Positions 36,707-48,217 of a stretch of 64,000 nt of DNA are shown here, piece by piece. Below the pieces are notes generated by a model that saw only the letters and a program-made list of their open reading frames with translations, did not search any database and was not told the DNA's origin. The position numbers were made by a program, and so were the translations under genes. The stretch comes from Nephrocerus scutellatus (lineage: Eukaryota; Arthropoda; Insecta; Diptera; Pipunculidae): contig OX352765.1 of NCBI GenBank assembly GCA_947095585.1, positions 90,108,965 to 90,172,964 on the forward strand, written 5' to 3'. Within the stretch, counting starts at the first letter, position 1; the number at the start of each line of letters is the position of its first letter.

Positions 36707-38319
36707 AAAGTAAGGATAAGGATAAGGATATAAAATACAAAATTCCGCTTGGCAGTTTCAACAACGCGTCTTCAGTGGACTTATCACTCCTGAGCCCAAG
36801 CTGAGAGGTCTCTAAAAATGTAAAGATCTATTCAAAATGTTCAACATAGTTATCAATATCATAGCTTATCAATATTTACTGTAAGAAACTTACCTAACTC
36901 GGTGTGAGAGTCTTCTAAGTCTTCCGTCATATGATTGAAATAATTGATTGCACAAGAAAATGAATAAAGATCGTTGGTGTGTTCTGTAAGCAAACATGAT
37001 TGCCTATGAATGAAGGACAAATGAAATCAAAAAAAATCAAATTACTGGAAAATGATGACATGTGAGCCTGCCTGCAAAACACACACATAGATTTCGTCTA
37101 TGAGCATTTGAGATGTTTGTGGAGCTAATTGTGGTTTCTAAAGTTTGTTGAGTCCTTTCCCAACCATTTGTTCGGTTGCGGATACGACAGGCAGCCAAGG
37201 GACGAATTGTGGAGTTATTCTTTAACAAATAAGATAACGAAGATTGATTTCTATTATGAATCCTTACCCTGCCTGATGATCACACTCGTAGATGGAATAA
37301 AATAAAGAAACACGTGACTTAGTATCTATATGGGATTGCGAGAACATACATCCAATCCCTATCTCTTATTCGTTGCAATTGAATTTCGATTTTTTTTCTC
37401 GCTATAGAGATGATACATTGTACCATCGATATATACTAAAGGACATTTTGAAATATCTATACACGTGTGCAACACGACTGGAACTGGAGATAAATTCTCA
37501 CTGGGATGTATGTAGGGATGTATTTCCCAAAAGAAGAACGAAACGATAGCAGGATAGCAGAAAAATATTCAATTAGATTAAGTGCCGCAGGGTCAATCAA
37601 CTTCTTTGTGATTATCTGTACAGGTATACAACGACCTCTGCAGATTAAGCCACCTTTATTTTGCCTTAAGCTGTCAACCACAAAACGTTCACATCGAATG
37701 TAATCGTTTTCAACTTTCTATAGAGAATCTGGGGTTCCTTTTAATTGCTTTAGTTGGGCAATGGTAACCGCTTTTGTTCAATATATGACTGGCCTCTTTA
37801 TTCGGCCCAATATGTTCTGGAATTCTTTTTTATTTTTATTAAAAATTATTTACTTTCCCTTAATTACTAACAGTAATTGCACGAACATACATTTTGCTTA
37901 TACTTGGGATAATCTTGTCTTAGAGTTTGGGTTTGGTGTTTTGCAAACAAAGATTTTAGGGGTTGGTAGAGATGTTTGCTGCAAATCGTTTTGTATCTAC
38001 AATGTACTAGAAAACCACAATAAGTTAAATATCTATAAGAAGATTATAACAGTTGGTGTGATTTGTGGTCATCGTTTTAACACCGATTCAAAAGTAACAA
38101 TGCATCAGGCATTCAAATTGGCAACGTCACACGCCACAGAATAACTCATACTCTTCTGAAACAGATGCACGATGCAGGTGTTTTTTTTTTAAGTTGTCTT
38201 AATATTTATTCAAATGTAAATAAATAAATAAACAAGAATCTCTATAGAACAAATATAGCTGCACAGAGCAGACACGAACTCCCTGCATCTTAGTCGATTC
38301 TGTGTCAGCCGCCACTACT
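36707..38319. other. intergenic DNA
   Basis: A short AAGGAT run (36712-36730) follows the Helitron end. A 127-codon frame at 37761-38144 has no motif and biased aromatic content. I do not call a gene here. Confidence 0.4.
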
Positions 38320-39570
38320 TTACTTACTTACTTACTTATGTCCTATATTCCCTTGTGGTCCTTGGGCCTCTACTAAGCCTACCCGCCATCGCGTGCGGTT
38401 CCCGATAATGAGCTATAGCTCTCTCCAACTCTTCCCCTTGTCGTGACTGCTCCTTAAATGTTCTGCGCCATGTATTTCCCGGACGACCCGTTCTTCTACC
38501 ATCCTGAGGTAACGGATTCCATAGCTTTGCGTAGGCCAGGTTAGACCAGAAAACCTTTAAGATGTTCCGTAGGCACCTATTTACGAACGTTTGTAATCTT
38601 TTTGTGATAGTAGCGGTCACCTTCCAAGTGATACACCCATACAACAGGACAGATTCAATATTTGAACAGAACAGTCGCAGCTTGGTGTTTAAGCTGATCG
38701 CATTGCTTCGCCATATCATGGACATCATTCCAAACTAAATCAGCTTTGCCGTTTCGGTTGACAATCTCCTGTTCGGTTCTACCTTCGGTCGAGAAGACAA
38801 TACTCCCAAGATATTGGAAACTCTCTACTCTCTCTCTACCGACTGTCCAGCAATGTTAACTTGAGTTACAGAGTTAGTGCCGTAATCATCGGTTTTGGCA
38901 GTATTGTTCTTCAAACCCGCAACATTTGCCTCCCTTTCCACATTTGTTGTCATATGGTGCAGCTTCATAATCCTGTGTGAGAGTAAACAAACGTCGTCAG
39001 CGTAGTCCAGATGTTTGAGTTGAGATGTAAGAGTCCAACGAATTCCTCCGTTTCCAGTAGATAAAGCTGCGCGAAGTACATCGTTACACGTTGGGGGTTG
39101 GTACTCTCCCGCGTCGAACAATCTTACTTCACTCACTCCCAGTATGTCCAAATTTTATCGAAGAAACTCACGTTCCAGTTGAAGAAATCTGACATTTTGA
39201 GGTCCTTCACTCCCTAAGTCAAGGAGCGTCCTCACATTCCAGAAAACAATCTTAGTCCGGGTACAATAGCCAAAAGCCGTCATTATTCGATAATGACTTA
39301 TCCGAGGCGTTGTGTCGGTTTCAGTAGCGGGCATTTTTCGGAACCGTGCTAACCCACGTTACCCAGACTAGAAACGCTAGACCGCTCGCACTTGCAATTT
39401 TAGCCTACATATATAAGGATTTATACACATAATTGCCCGGGGACCACCACTAGGAGGTAGAGCAAGCACTACATAACGAACTTGATTGTTGCGCTACTGG
39501 CTCAAACCAAGTTTTGAGCAGTCAGTAGTTTTTCAATCCATCGCAATGCAGAGCCGCCACTACTGCTTCT
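38320..39570 (-). mobile_element. RTE-like element copy 2 with internal deletion
   Basis: Minus-strand order: endonuclease start (KIVFWNVRTLLDLGSEG, 39240) and DILGVSEVRLFDAGEY, joined directly to DVLRAALSTGNGGIRWTL, HLDYADDVCLLSHRIM (palm), MMSMIWRSNAISLNTKLRLF, VLLYGCITWKV and GRRTGRPGNTWRR. It ends in a (TAAG)n tail at 38320-38340, typical of RTE 3' ends. The deletion removes most of the endonuclease and the first half of the RT but keeps one 108-codon frame across the join. Confidence 0.82.
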
Positions 39571-40135
39571 CGATATTCTCGGACCTGCGCCATCTGCTTT
39601 TTTGAGCCACCAATATTGCGAGTTCCATGTGTATTCCACTCAAGGGCCATATTTGCAAAATAGCCATCCTTCTTGAGCAAGGTATGGCATATCCATTATT
39701 TCCTGGAGTCCAAAATCGTTGAGTCGTTCACCGAGGCGTCATTGGATGTTGTTGGTCGTTGACCATCGATGTTATTTTGCATAATAACGCTGTCTAGAAC
39801 AGTCAGAAGGAGTAGAAGTCGCTACTGTTCCCCGACAGTATCGTGGATGGCGCCGCTGATGCCATCTCATCATTCTTATTGATATGAGAGACTTTATACC
39901 TTCCAAGAAAAAGTCTGCCAAGCCAAAGTAAGATGGATGGTATGATTCTTGCTGTAAAAAGGCCTCTAGAATTCGAGAGGTATGCTTTCGGTTTTACAAA
40001 CTGAGAAAACCAAATAAACTTCAAACGAGCCAGAAATGATTGCAATGCCCACCTCGGGGCGAGTCGAATTCGCCTACGACCAAAAGTTGATGTAAAAAAA
40101 TACTACAAAGTCCCAAAGGCAGTAAATTTTGGTCT
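39571..40135. other. spacer between retroelements
   Basis: Its start still resembles the RTE 5' flank shared with 34340-34410. The rest is not recognised. Confidence 0.35.
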
Positions 40136-40640
40136 TTCGTGAAAAGAATTAAAAATACAACCTCGTCGCCAATTGCAATTTTCAATGACATTCAAGCTGT
40201 CAGCGCTGAGGGCAAAACCAATCTGTTTGCTGCGCATTTTGCAGCTAGTTCCACACTTCCAGATAATACATCGCTGTCGCCTGTACCTCCGAATATTGAA
40301 CACTCTATGGGACAGATTTTTATTCGTACTCGTGCAGTTGCTAGAGTTTTAAACGAATTAGAAGAGGTGTTCTCCAAGATGGCATTACAGTTGCGTAAGC
40401 TTTTCCATCTATCCTATTCTTCTGGATGGACTTTTTCCGAGAAGTTGGAGAACAGCCTGGATATAAAAGCTCATCAGTTTACCCTCAAGCCTATCTTCGG
40501 ACATACAGTTGAGTTGAGGGATTCGTTTTTCAGCCGTACAACACGTATGTGGAATGCTCTGTCAAGCTCCGTTTTTCCACATCATTATGATACACAGGCT
40601 CATAGACATCTTTTTTTTGCTAGCATAGCATTATAAGGGT
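40136..40640 (+). mobile_element. deleted Jockey-like element with an intact 165-codon frame
   Basis: The frame reads KRIKNTTSSPIAIFNDIQAV, EGKTNLFAAHFAASSTLP and RTRAVARVLNELE from the pre-RT region. It then jumps to LQLRKLFHLSYSSGW and jumps again to the C-terminus (AHQFTLKPIFGHTVELRDSF, MWNALSSSVFPHHYD). Both joins keep frame although the palm motifs are lost. A non-autonomous deletion derivative of the family at 7780, 14794 and 17950. Confidence 0.8.
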
Positions 40641-42409
40641 GCGATTCTGTTAATTTGAGTGTCTTTCCGTCTATCTTTATGCCCGTTTATCTATTTGTTC
40701 CTCCATCAGCTTATCCTTCCTCTTTTCTCTTCTCTAAACATTATTTGCTTATCTGTTTTTCTGTTTCCAACATTTTCTTCCTAAATTTTAAAGCAATTAC
40801 AAAATTTAAGCCGACATAATAGATTTAATGAAAATTTACCTATTTACTTAAAATAACAATTACATCCACCAACAAAAAAAAATCTCACATTTAAAGTATC
40901 CCCACGATGGGGATCCTTCGTTCATTATCTGCACCACATGCGGTAGGTCGGCGTGTTGGTTATCACATTTCTCATACACTAAGTGTGGTCCTTCCTTATA
41001 CTCGTATACGAGTATGTACACTAAAATCCTAGCAGAAAAATCCACTGGCTTACAGAGCTGTCCAAAGTTGAACAGAATTCTGATTTATATTTTTGGTAAT
41101 ATGCGGGCGTTCGCTAGTGGGAGAAACTTCTTCAGACACGACAACTACGAGGATACAGGACGACTTGAGGTAATAAAATTCGCACATATATTTTCCGCTG
41201 ACATAAGAATTTACCCAAAGTTATAAATCAAAGTTGTCCTGTAATCGCAGCGTCGTATTTTGTAACATGTTACCGAAAAAAAACACCAAGGTACAAGGAT
41301 ATCGAAATTACTTTTCGCCGCTGCCGCCCATATTGGAAAACTTTTCCTATGAACATCTTAAGCGGTTTGTACGAGTATTTGATTTTATTCCCATCTTTAA
41401 CGTTGGAAACTTTTATTCAAAGTGATAGTTAAGCAATTTTTGATTCACGGGTTTCGAGTAGGGTAGGGTAGCAGAAAAAATACGAACTCAAACTACTGTT
41501 GCATGTGGACTTCAATACTTCCGTAATGGTATGCTGCTCCATATTTTGCTTGTTCGGCCAATCAGCAAAATTAGTTATGCTGCAGCTCTGGAGAACGTTC
41601 CCAACTATTCCATCGAACTGCAGCATAAAACACAACTCTCGGCTAATCACAATATGATGAACGTAACCACAGAAAATCATGTTGTGGCTATTTTTGTTGG
41701 GCTTATTGGGCGGGATGCGATGCGAGAGATGGCGGCGGCGCTGGCATGGAAATAACACGAACTCGCTGAACTCTATTTGCGGTTTGTTTCCTGCTTTGAT
41801 TTGTGGATGAAGAATCGAAGATTTATCGAGATAAGTGAACGAAATTAGGTGCATTACCTCGACTTTTGTTTTCTACCTACATGTGAATTGTTGCAAGCTT
41901 CATATGAACATCAACATGAACATGAGCAGTAGTTAGTTAAGTTATCAACAGCACCAGATTGTGTCTAGGTAGACTGACGCGACTTGGCGACAGCTTCCAT
42001 TGGTAGATTGGCAGCAGTTCATTATTGTTGTGTTACAATCGGAAGAACAGCGTCATCATTAAGGAATCAGAAAGGAAATTAGAAAAACAATGAGCGTATT
42101 TGATGTTTCTGTAATGAACTACAAGTACAGCAAGATTCACTGACCGATATGGAAGCTATGAATACTTTATTAGTCTATCAAGCCGAACTTGGAGGGTGCA
42201 AGTACAAGACCTTAATTGATACATCTACTATATAGATTTGTTTGTAGCTTATTACTAAAATGATTTATGCCATTTTACGAATGTTAGGTTTTTGAAGAGA
42301 AACTTTTTTATGGAGGGGGCTACAATTTTAAAGTGTTACACTTTTGTATTTGGTAATAATCGCCAAAATATCCGTTTTTGAGATCGGGGCTATTTCAAAG
42401 AATTTTCTC
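40641..42409. other. intergenic DNA
   Basis: The pyrimidine-rich piece after 40641 may be the element's 3' UTR. Open frames at 41014-41425 and 41429-41854 lack motifs. A possible exon (41058-41170, between CTTACAG and GAGGTAATA) could not be connected to anything. Confidence 0.35.
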
Positions 42410-42870
42410 TTTTCCACGCTTCACAAGCGCCACACGCGACACGCGTCAAAAGTGGGATATCAAAATGGGCATTGAGCCGCTCACAATATTTCAGCACTCT
42501 AGGTCGTGCGAAAGGTGGTTAAAAAAGACCTGAAAAACGAAAAAATGGCGGGATTTCAAACCGTCAACGCGTGCCACACACAAAACACGACACGCGTCAT
42601 ACGTGAAATATATTTTGGACTTATAGTAATACCAACATTTATTTTATAGTATATACTTTATAGGTACTTATTCCAATTAATAAATTCTAATTTTCATTTA
42701 ATTTTTTTATAATTAAGTAGTAAAAAAAAATTTATAATAGAAAATTTAATTTAAAATATTAATATTTTCTTAAATTTTACACAATTTTTTTTTTGTAAAT
42801 TTTAATAATTTTCAATTACAATAATCACAAAATTTCAACGCTCTAGGTCGTGTGTAAGGTGGTAAAATAG
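42410..42870. repeat. CACGCG-rich satellite, locus 3
   Basis: Cores GCGACACGCGTC (42435) and CACGACACGCGTCATACGTG (42586) are about 150 bp apart. Between them lies the CAGCACTCTAGGTCGTGCGA and GGTGGTTAAAAAAGACCT block. The third unit is split by an AT-rich insertion and resumes at 42827 (CACAAAATTTC, CTCTAGGTCGTGTG). Confidence 0.8.
42618..42826. mobile_element. AT-rich insertion splitting a satellite unit
   Basis: About 210 bp of nearly pure A/T lies between GGACTTAT and TCACAAAATTTC, which are adjacent in the satellite unit at 22730. So this stretch was added to the repeat. It has no clear inverted ends and could be a degraded MITE or a slipped AT tract. Confidence 0.45.
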
Positions 42871-43460
42871 GACCTAAGAACCCCTCAAAACCCTCCTCAA
42901 GATTTGCTTAACCCCCATCAAAACCGTCTTAAGAATCAAGACCCAAACTCAAACCGTTATAAACCCCCATAAGAACCCCGCAAAAACCTCATCAAGACCC
43001 TTTCAAACCCACATTAAAACCACCGCAAGAACATCTCAAGACTCCCGTAAACCGCCCTCAAGACCCATCTCAAGACCTCCTTAATATCTCCTTAAGACTC
43101 CCTCAATACCCTCTGAAGATCCACTCAGAACTCCCTTAAGACACCTCTCAAAACCTTCAGAACCCCACTCAAGACGCTCTCCAACTCTCCTCAAACCCCC
43201 ACAAAATCCCCTAAAGACCATCTAAAGACTCCACACAAACTGTCTTCAAGCTCTCAAGACTTGAGTGTGGTCTCAATAACCCGTTTAATACTCCCTTAAC
43301 ATCATCTCAAGACGCCCTCAAAACTACTTCAAAAGCCAACCAACATCCCACTCAAAACCCTCTTTAAACCCCCTCAGGATCCCCTCTAAGCCCACCTGAA
43401 GGCCTCATGACTCACCTCAAAACTCATCTTAAGACCCTCCTGAAGACCACTCAAAAGACT
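42871..43460. repeat. C-rich degenerate minisatellite
   Basis: About 590 bp built of diverged units around CTCAAGACC(C)C and CCTCAAAACCC, about 12-16 bp each. G is rare. It begins exactly where the satellite's TAGGACCT ends. No open frame of note. Confidence 0.75.
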
Positions 43461-45533
43461 TACTCACAGATTTGTAATGAAAAAAGCGTGACAGACTGAC
43501 AAATAAACCGACAGAAAGACACAGGGAAGTTAATATAAAAGCATTTAGAAAAAACATCCTGCCCTAGCCTGGTCTGGTTATTAGCTTCGTCATTCGGGCT
43601 AGCAATTAAACTTTTTATTCTTTCTCGGCATTGTATAGCGTCTTCCATTGTACAGACGAATAGAGGGGGGCTTAACACACTACCTTATGAATCCCTCCGA
43701 AAATTTAAATTTCTTCGACATTCTATTGCTGGTTCTGACAACGTTGTAGGTGTCTTGATGTATGGCTTTTGTTCGCTTTATAAAACAGAACCTCTTTTAA
43801 TTAAAACAACATAATCGGGCGTTTTTTATTGAAAACCCTGTTGTAATTCAATTATTTATTTGCTTTTTGTTAACTTTATTTGTGAACTACGACACTGAAT
43901 TCACAAAACAAAAACCACAATATTCGTTGTACTATTTATAAATTGAATTGAATTGAAAAAAAGTCAATTAATCTGAAAGGCTTTATATTTTAGGAAAGAA
44001 AATTATTTACAATAAAAAAGAAAAAAACAAATTCTTCCTTTAAGGATCAATACAATGGACTACTGGTATGTTTTTCCTTCACAGCCGTACCTAAAAAACA
44101 AAAGCTCTTCGCGTTGAGTGGTTTTAATTAAAGAATGAAACCCCACGAAGCATACATTCCACATCCACAGAACATAATCAATTATTCCATTCACACCTGC
44201 GCGTTTTTTTTTATATGAAACAAAACAAAAGAACATCCTTTGCTCAATGCTAAGCACGAACAGTGCGGTTTTCACGTTTTCTAGAATTATAAACTGTTTT
44301 TTGTTTTTGCCTTAAAGTAAAAGTTTTGCCGTCTCTGTCGTTGAAAAAAAGCGCTTCAGTAATAATCCAACGGCTAGCAAATGCTTTGCAAATGCACTCG
44401 TCTGCATTAGTATTTGTAAAGAATTTTCTTTGTTTTTCATACGGGCATACTCGCATCCTTACATCCATCACAGAGATTCTCGAAAACGAGCTCCGTACAA
44501 CTGACGAACGGACGTTCGGTGAATGCATGATTGATAGACTTTCACGAGCACCCGGTGGTGTTTTGCTGGCTGTTTGGTATCCTTTTCCCCTATCGGAAGA
44601 ACCCTTTTGGAAAGTTTTTGATTTTTAAACTTTACAAAGAGCAATTACCGGTGGGTATTGGCTGGTGAGCGGTGACGGCAGTTATAAATCTGCAAGAATA
44701 TGTAGGCTATGGATACATTTGAAAAACGTTCACACAGTTTTGACTTTTCATATTCTTTCTTACAGGTCATGATCCTTAATACTAGCATATTTGTCTATGG
44801 GTGGACGTTCATTGTCGTATAACTAATCCGTGTCCGAATAGGACAGTGGGGTAGAGCCTTCCTGGCAGTAACTCACGTAAATCCAAAAGACAGTTGCTGT
44901 ACCGCGAATTGTTCCGAGAGTAGGTACATTTCCTAGAAATACAACTTATTACTACATTCTGATCAATCATCTGAAATGATGATAAAGTGTGCCAATTTTC
45001 CAATTAAAATGATTGAAAAGAATTTCTAAGAATTCTCCATTCCCAGCTCATGCCAATTACTCATTACATTTGAATCCGGTTGTAGGCTGCACTTTCATAA
45101 CCTATTGTCATATGGACTTAACCATCCATCTTCCATCAATCAATGTCTCTTCTGATGCTTATCCGGTTACTGAATTACAATTAATTTGGGTATCGTCGCT
45201 CACTGCCACTGAAAGTAGAGATATTCATGCGCCATCACATCATCATCATCATCATGAGTGTGAGCTGTGAATAAACAGACTGTTCAACGAAATCAATTGA
45301 CAATGTGGTGCTGGCTGATGGTGTCGGTTGGAATATTTGCATTTTTTCAGTTTCAATTTAAATTAATAATAGTTTTTGATTTCCATTATATACTCGTATA
45401 TAAATAAGAAAAATTCCATATGGGATCTTCCAAATATGATTAACGAACTTTTGTCGTTGACATCCACTTCCTCTTGAACACTTGAATTCTGTTTTCTACA
45501 CCAGGAAACAAAAAGTCAGTCAACAAAAATACG
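43461..45533. other. intergenic DNA
   Basis: AT-rich. Frames at 43460-43678, 44250-44628 and 45013-45270 show no family motif. An (ATC)n run encodes the His run near 45240. No gene called. Confidence 0.4.
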
Positions 45534-45829
45534 AGTAATAATAATATTCAGCGCGACAAACCATTGCCGTCCAAGGCCTAGCTTCTCGCGACCATTTGTG
45601 TTGCGCATTTTTATTTTTTGGACACAAATGGAAGAGACCTACAATTAAAGGCCGCTTCCGAACAGCGAATTGAGAAGCTTTCCGTGACAAGTTTAACTCT
45701 CGGAATGTTAATCACCCATTCGCGAGAGGTGGGACACCGTGAAAAATACTTTTGGTGTTACTGGGATTCGAACCACGAACCTACTGCTCAGTAGCCACAC
45801 GCATTTCCATTGAGCCACGGCGTCCACCC
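45534..45829 (-). mobile_element. tRNA-derived SINE, copy 3
   Basis: The best-preserved copy. On the minus strand an A-box-like GTGGCTCAATGGAAATGCG is followed by a perfect pol III B box (GGTTCGAATCC, 45774-45764). The body is the same as in copies 1 and 2, and an ATT-rich tail ends it at 45534. Confidence 0.85.
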
Positions 45830-45844
45830 AAGTTGCCAGCAATT

Positions 45845-46115
45845 ACTTCTCCCTTAAAGGTAACTGACTGCAGCTTTGGTGAAGGTGACTAGTGTCGTCT
45901 TTCTTCACTTCACTTCTTGACAACACCTGCTCGTCATTTTTAACCCGATTTTTGATTATATCACATAGCACTTTTGCAAACTGTGACTATATCGTCTGCG
46001 TAGTCCTGGGCATAGTTTCCCGCCTTAGCTTGTCGCTGAATGAGTTCATCTATGGGGAGATAATACTCCTCCTTCTAGACACTCTGTTGTCGTGTTTGTT
46101 TTTCTCAAACTATGG
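45845..46115 (-). mobile_element. reverse transcriptase palm fragment
   Basis: Minus-strand reading gives QDYADDIVTVCKSA (about 46000-45960), then KTTLVTFTKA. The YADD box and the downstream KTTLV are those of R1/I-like RT. Stops interrupt it. Confidence 0.6.
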
Positions 46116-46344
46116 TCTGTGACTGAATATGAAATGACAATCATATAATTACGTTGTATACTTGAAGGTCTAAATCCTTAATAAATATTGCAACAATACT
46201 TATATTTCATTGCAACAATCATATATATCGCTCTAGAGCGATTTAAGTCCAGCTTAGGCCAACCCACCTCTCGTTTCTTATTGTTTCCGCCTTTTTCCTG
46301 ATCATTAACTTAACCGTTGATAATGGCCTTCCTATACCTGTACT
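46116..46344. other. spacer
   Basis: No gene seen. Confidence 0.3.
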
Positions 46345-46560
46345 TTACGGTAGCAGTTGAAGCTTTTTGCCATTTCTAGATAATTCGTCTGGCTTACAGT
46401 TCCCAACGATATCGGAGTGACCGGGAACCCAGACTAAACGGATGCCGATACAGTTGCTCATCTCCTTGAAAGAGGTGTGACAGTTCAACGCCACCCCTGA
46501 CGTCCTTGAGATTGCATTCCAGCGATTGCAACAATACTTATATTTCATTGGCCTTGATCA
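46345..46560 (-). mobile_element. retrotransposon RNase H fragment
   Basis: GIRLVWVPGHSDIVGNCKPD and ELSRNGKKL match the last RNase H motif (WVPGH.I.GN..AD.LA) of R1/I-like elements. Confidence 0.75.
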
Positions 46561-47215
46561 GATTTAGGAGAATTTTTAGGAATTCGGTACATCGTGCATC
46601 GTATAGAGATGTGTTTTTAGGGAGTTCAATTTCCGGAATTTCCCGGTTACCGACCACCAGTAACACATAATGGCTCCGATAGACTGGCTTGCCATCTTTT
46701 AACTGTTGAACGTTTTTTTTTAAATTCTAGATGTTTGATTAACCGAAATAGTTCTCTACAAACTTCGATATACAGACGAAGGAACGAAGGAAACATATCT
46801 GGTGTACCAATATGCATTACATAATTCTTTAATAATCTTTTATGCTGCTTATGAAAGCATTATGGGGAAGCTGTACATTAATGGGAGTAAAACCTTGTGA
46901 CTGCACCTGCAGAATAAGATATTTTTAACACTTTATAGATAGTGCAAGTAATGTAGCGGTACGAAGCGGTTGGTATGGCTAAATACTTAAGAGAAGAGAA
47001 AGAATTAATGTCAATATATTTCACGTTATTTTTTTGTTCTGTTATTGTTGATTATTTAACAAACAAAGTACGGTGACAAAAACCAAAGTAACACCTGGCA
47101 CCCGAATCAGCAAAACAACGCGGAAAACAGTTAATGCGGAATAAATTTCCACTTGACACCAGAAAACGGCAATGAATGCCATTTAAAATAAAAAAGTGAA
47201 CGAGTAACAATCAAA
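46561..47215. other. intergenic DNA upstream of the small secreted-protein gene
   Basis: A minus-strand frame at about 46710-46555 (KDGKPVYRSHYVLLVVGNRE) is open but short and unassigned. The right part is the promoter region of the gene at 47272. Confidence 0.35.
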
Positions 47216-47217
47216 TT

Positions 47218-47224
47218 TATATAA
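47218..47224 (+). promoter_or_regulatory. TATA box of the small secreted-protein gene
   Basis: TATATAA, 48 bp before the ATG. It places transcription start near 47248 with a very short 5' UTR. Confidence 0.55.
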
Positions 47225-47271
47225 ACTTTAGAGTTTATTGTTACGACGACAATAAACTTCTAACATCTGCC

Positions 47272-47658
47272 ATGGAAAGTGCCTACATCTTCTTGGTAAT
47301 ATATTTGTCGCTCTTTCTAAGTGGTAAGTTGTAGAAAAAATCAAGTTACTTGGACATTTTATAATATCGTACCGTGTGTTTTGCCAATTAAGGATCACAA
47401 TTCTCACTCGGTGCATCCTTAAGCGACTTCAGCTTTGATAAGGAACCAACAACAACAACCAATAACTTCGATTTTAATTCCTTTATTGGTCACTTGAAGG
47501 AATTTGTCATGTATCTGCCCGTTTTGATGACAACTTTCAAAGAGACAGTTGCAGGATTTCCAAAGTTTGCCGAAGGACTACAAAGCGTATATCTAAATGC
47601 ACTGAGAGCACGGAACGAAAACGAGCGATATAGGTGCAGAACAAACGATTTGTTATAA
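47272..47658 (+). CDS. small secreted protein of unknown family, two exons
   Basis: Exon 1 is 47272-47323 and exon 2 is 47393-47658, giving 105 residues. The 69-bp intron has a donor GTAAGT and acceptor AATTAAG. Exon 1 and the first codons of exon 2 give a classic signal peptide (MESAYIFLVIYLSLFLSG). The rest starts SQFSLGASLSDFSFDKEP, passes a Thr/Asn run (TTTTNN) and then a mostly helical stretch (FIGHLKEFVMYLPVLMTTF, KETVAGFPKFAEGLQ). It ends with a basic/acidic tail (ARNENERYRCRTNDLL) with a single Cys. A TATA box precedes it and AATAAA follows near 47713. Neither exon alone forms a long ORF from ATG. I do not recognise the family. Taxon-restricted secreted peptide is my inference. Confidence 0.68.
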
Positions 47659-48217
47659 TTGGAACCGAATTGGCATTGCTTTGTGTTTGACCAAATAAGA
47701 GCAAATCGATCAAATAAATAAACCGAAAACATCACATAACTAAACAGATTTTTTTTTATTGTTTATTGGCAAAAAGTTTTTTTTTTCTGCGGTTGTTCAT
47801 TGCACGAGTGGAAGAACATAAAGAACTAAAATGCAAGGCAAACGAATGCGCGAAATTTGTGTTAATTGGAGTAGCGCCCCACAGTGCAAAAACATATTGC
47901 AATTTATTGGGCTGATTTGCTGATTTCGCTGGGAATGAATTGGGTCAATTGTTTAAATTTTCCATTGATTTTAAGTCGTGCAACCACACTCTATAGGTTT
48001 GCAAAAGAGCAAGTTCGCGGTAGACTAATAAATTCCGCCCACCAACGTTTGTCGGAAAAATTTTTTGTGGGCCCACACTGCGTGAAACTGAATTTCGTAC
48101 TCTTTTGTGATTATACCTCTGCTTTAGAACATTTTCTCCAAATCATAAAGTTGGCTTTAAAAACGAATGTTTGGGTAAAACTATTTCTTCGGTACAAAAA
48201 CAGATCCTCCCCCCCAT
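47659..48217. other. 3' flank and intergenic DNA
   Basis: Contains AATAAA at about 47713. A 114-codon frame at 47884-48228 has no motif and I reject it. Confidence 0.4.

Noticed and set aside
37761..38144. 127-codon open frame
   Set aside because: No motif, no splice context, AT-driven composition rich in Phe, Ile and Asn.
41058..41170. Possible internal exon with CTTACAG acceptor and GAGGTAATA donor
   Set aside because: No partner exon in any frame could be found.
41429..41854. 141-codon minus-strand frame
   Set aside because: No recognisable domain and no promoter or splice support.
44326..44628. 100-codon plus-strand frame
   Set aside because: Overlaps a comparable minus-strand frame; no motif.
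45764..45829. tRNA gene
   Set aside because: A and B boxes are present but no cloverleaf arms close, and the unit extends 200 bp as a SINE shared with other loci.
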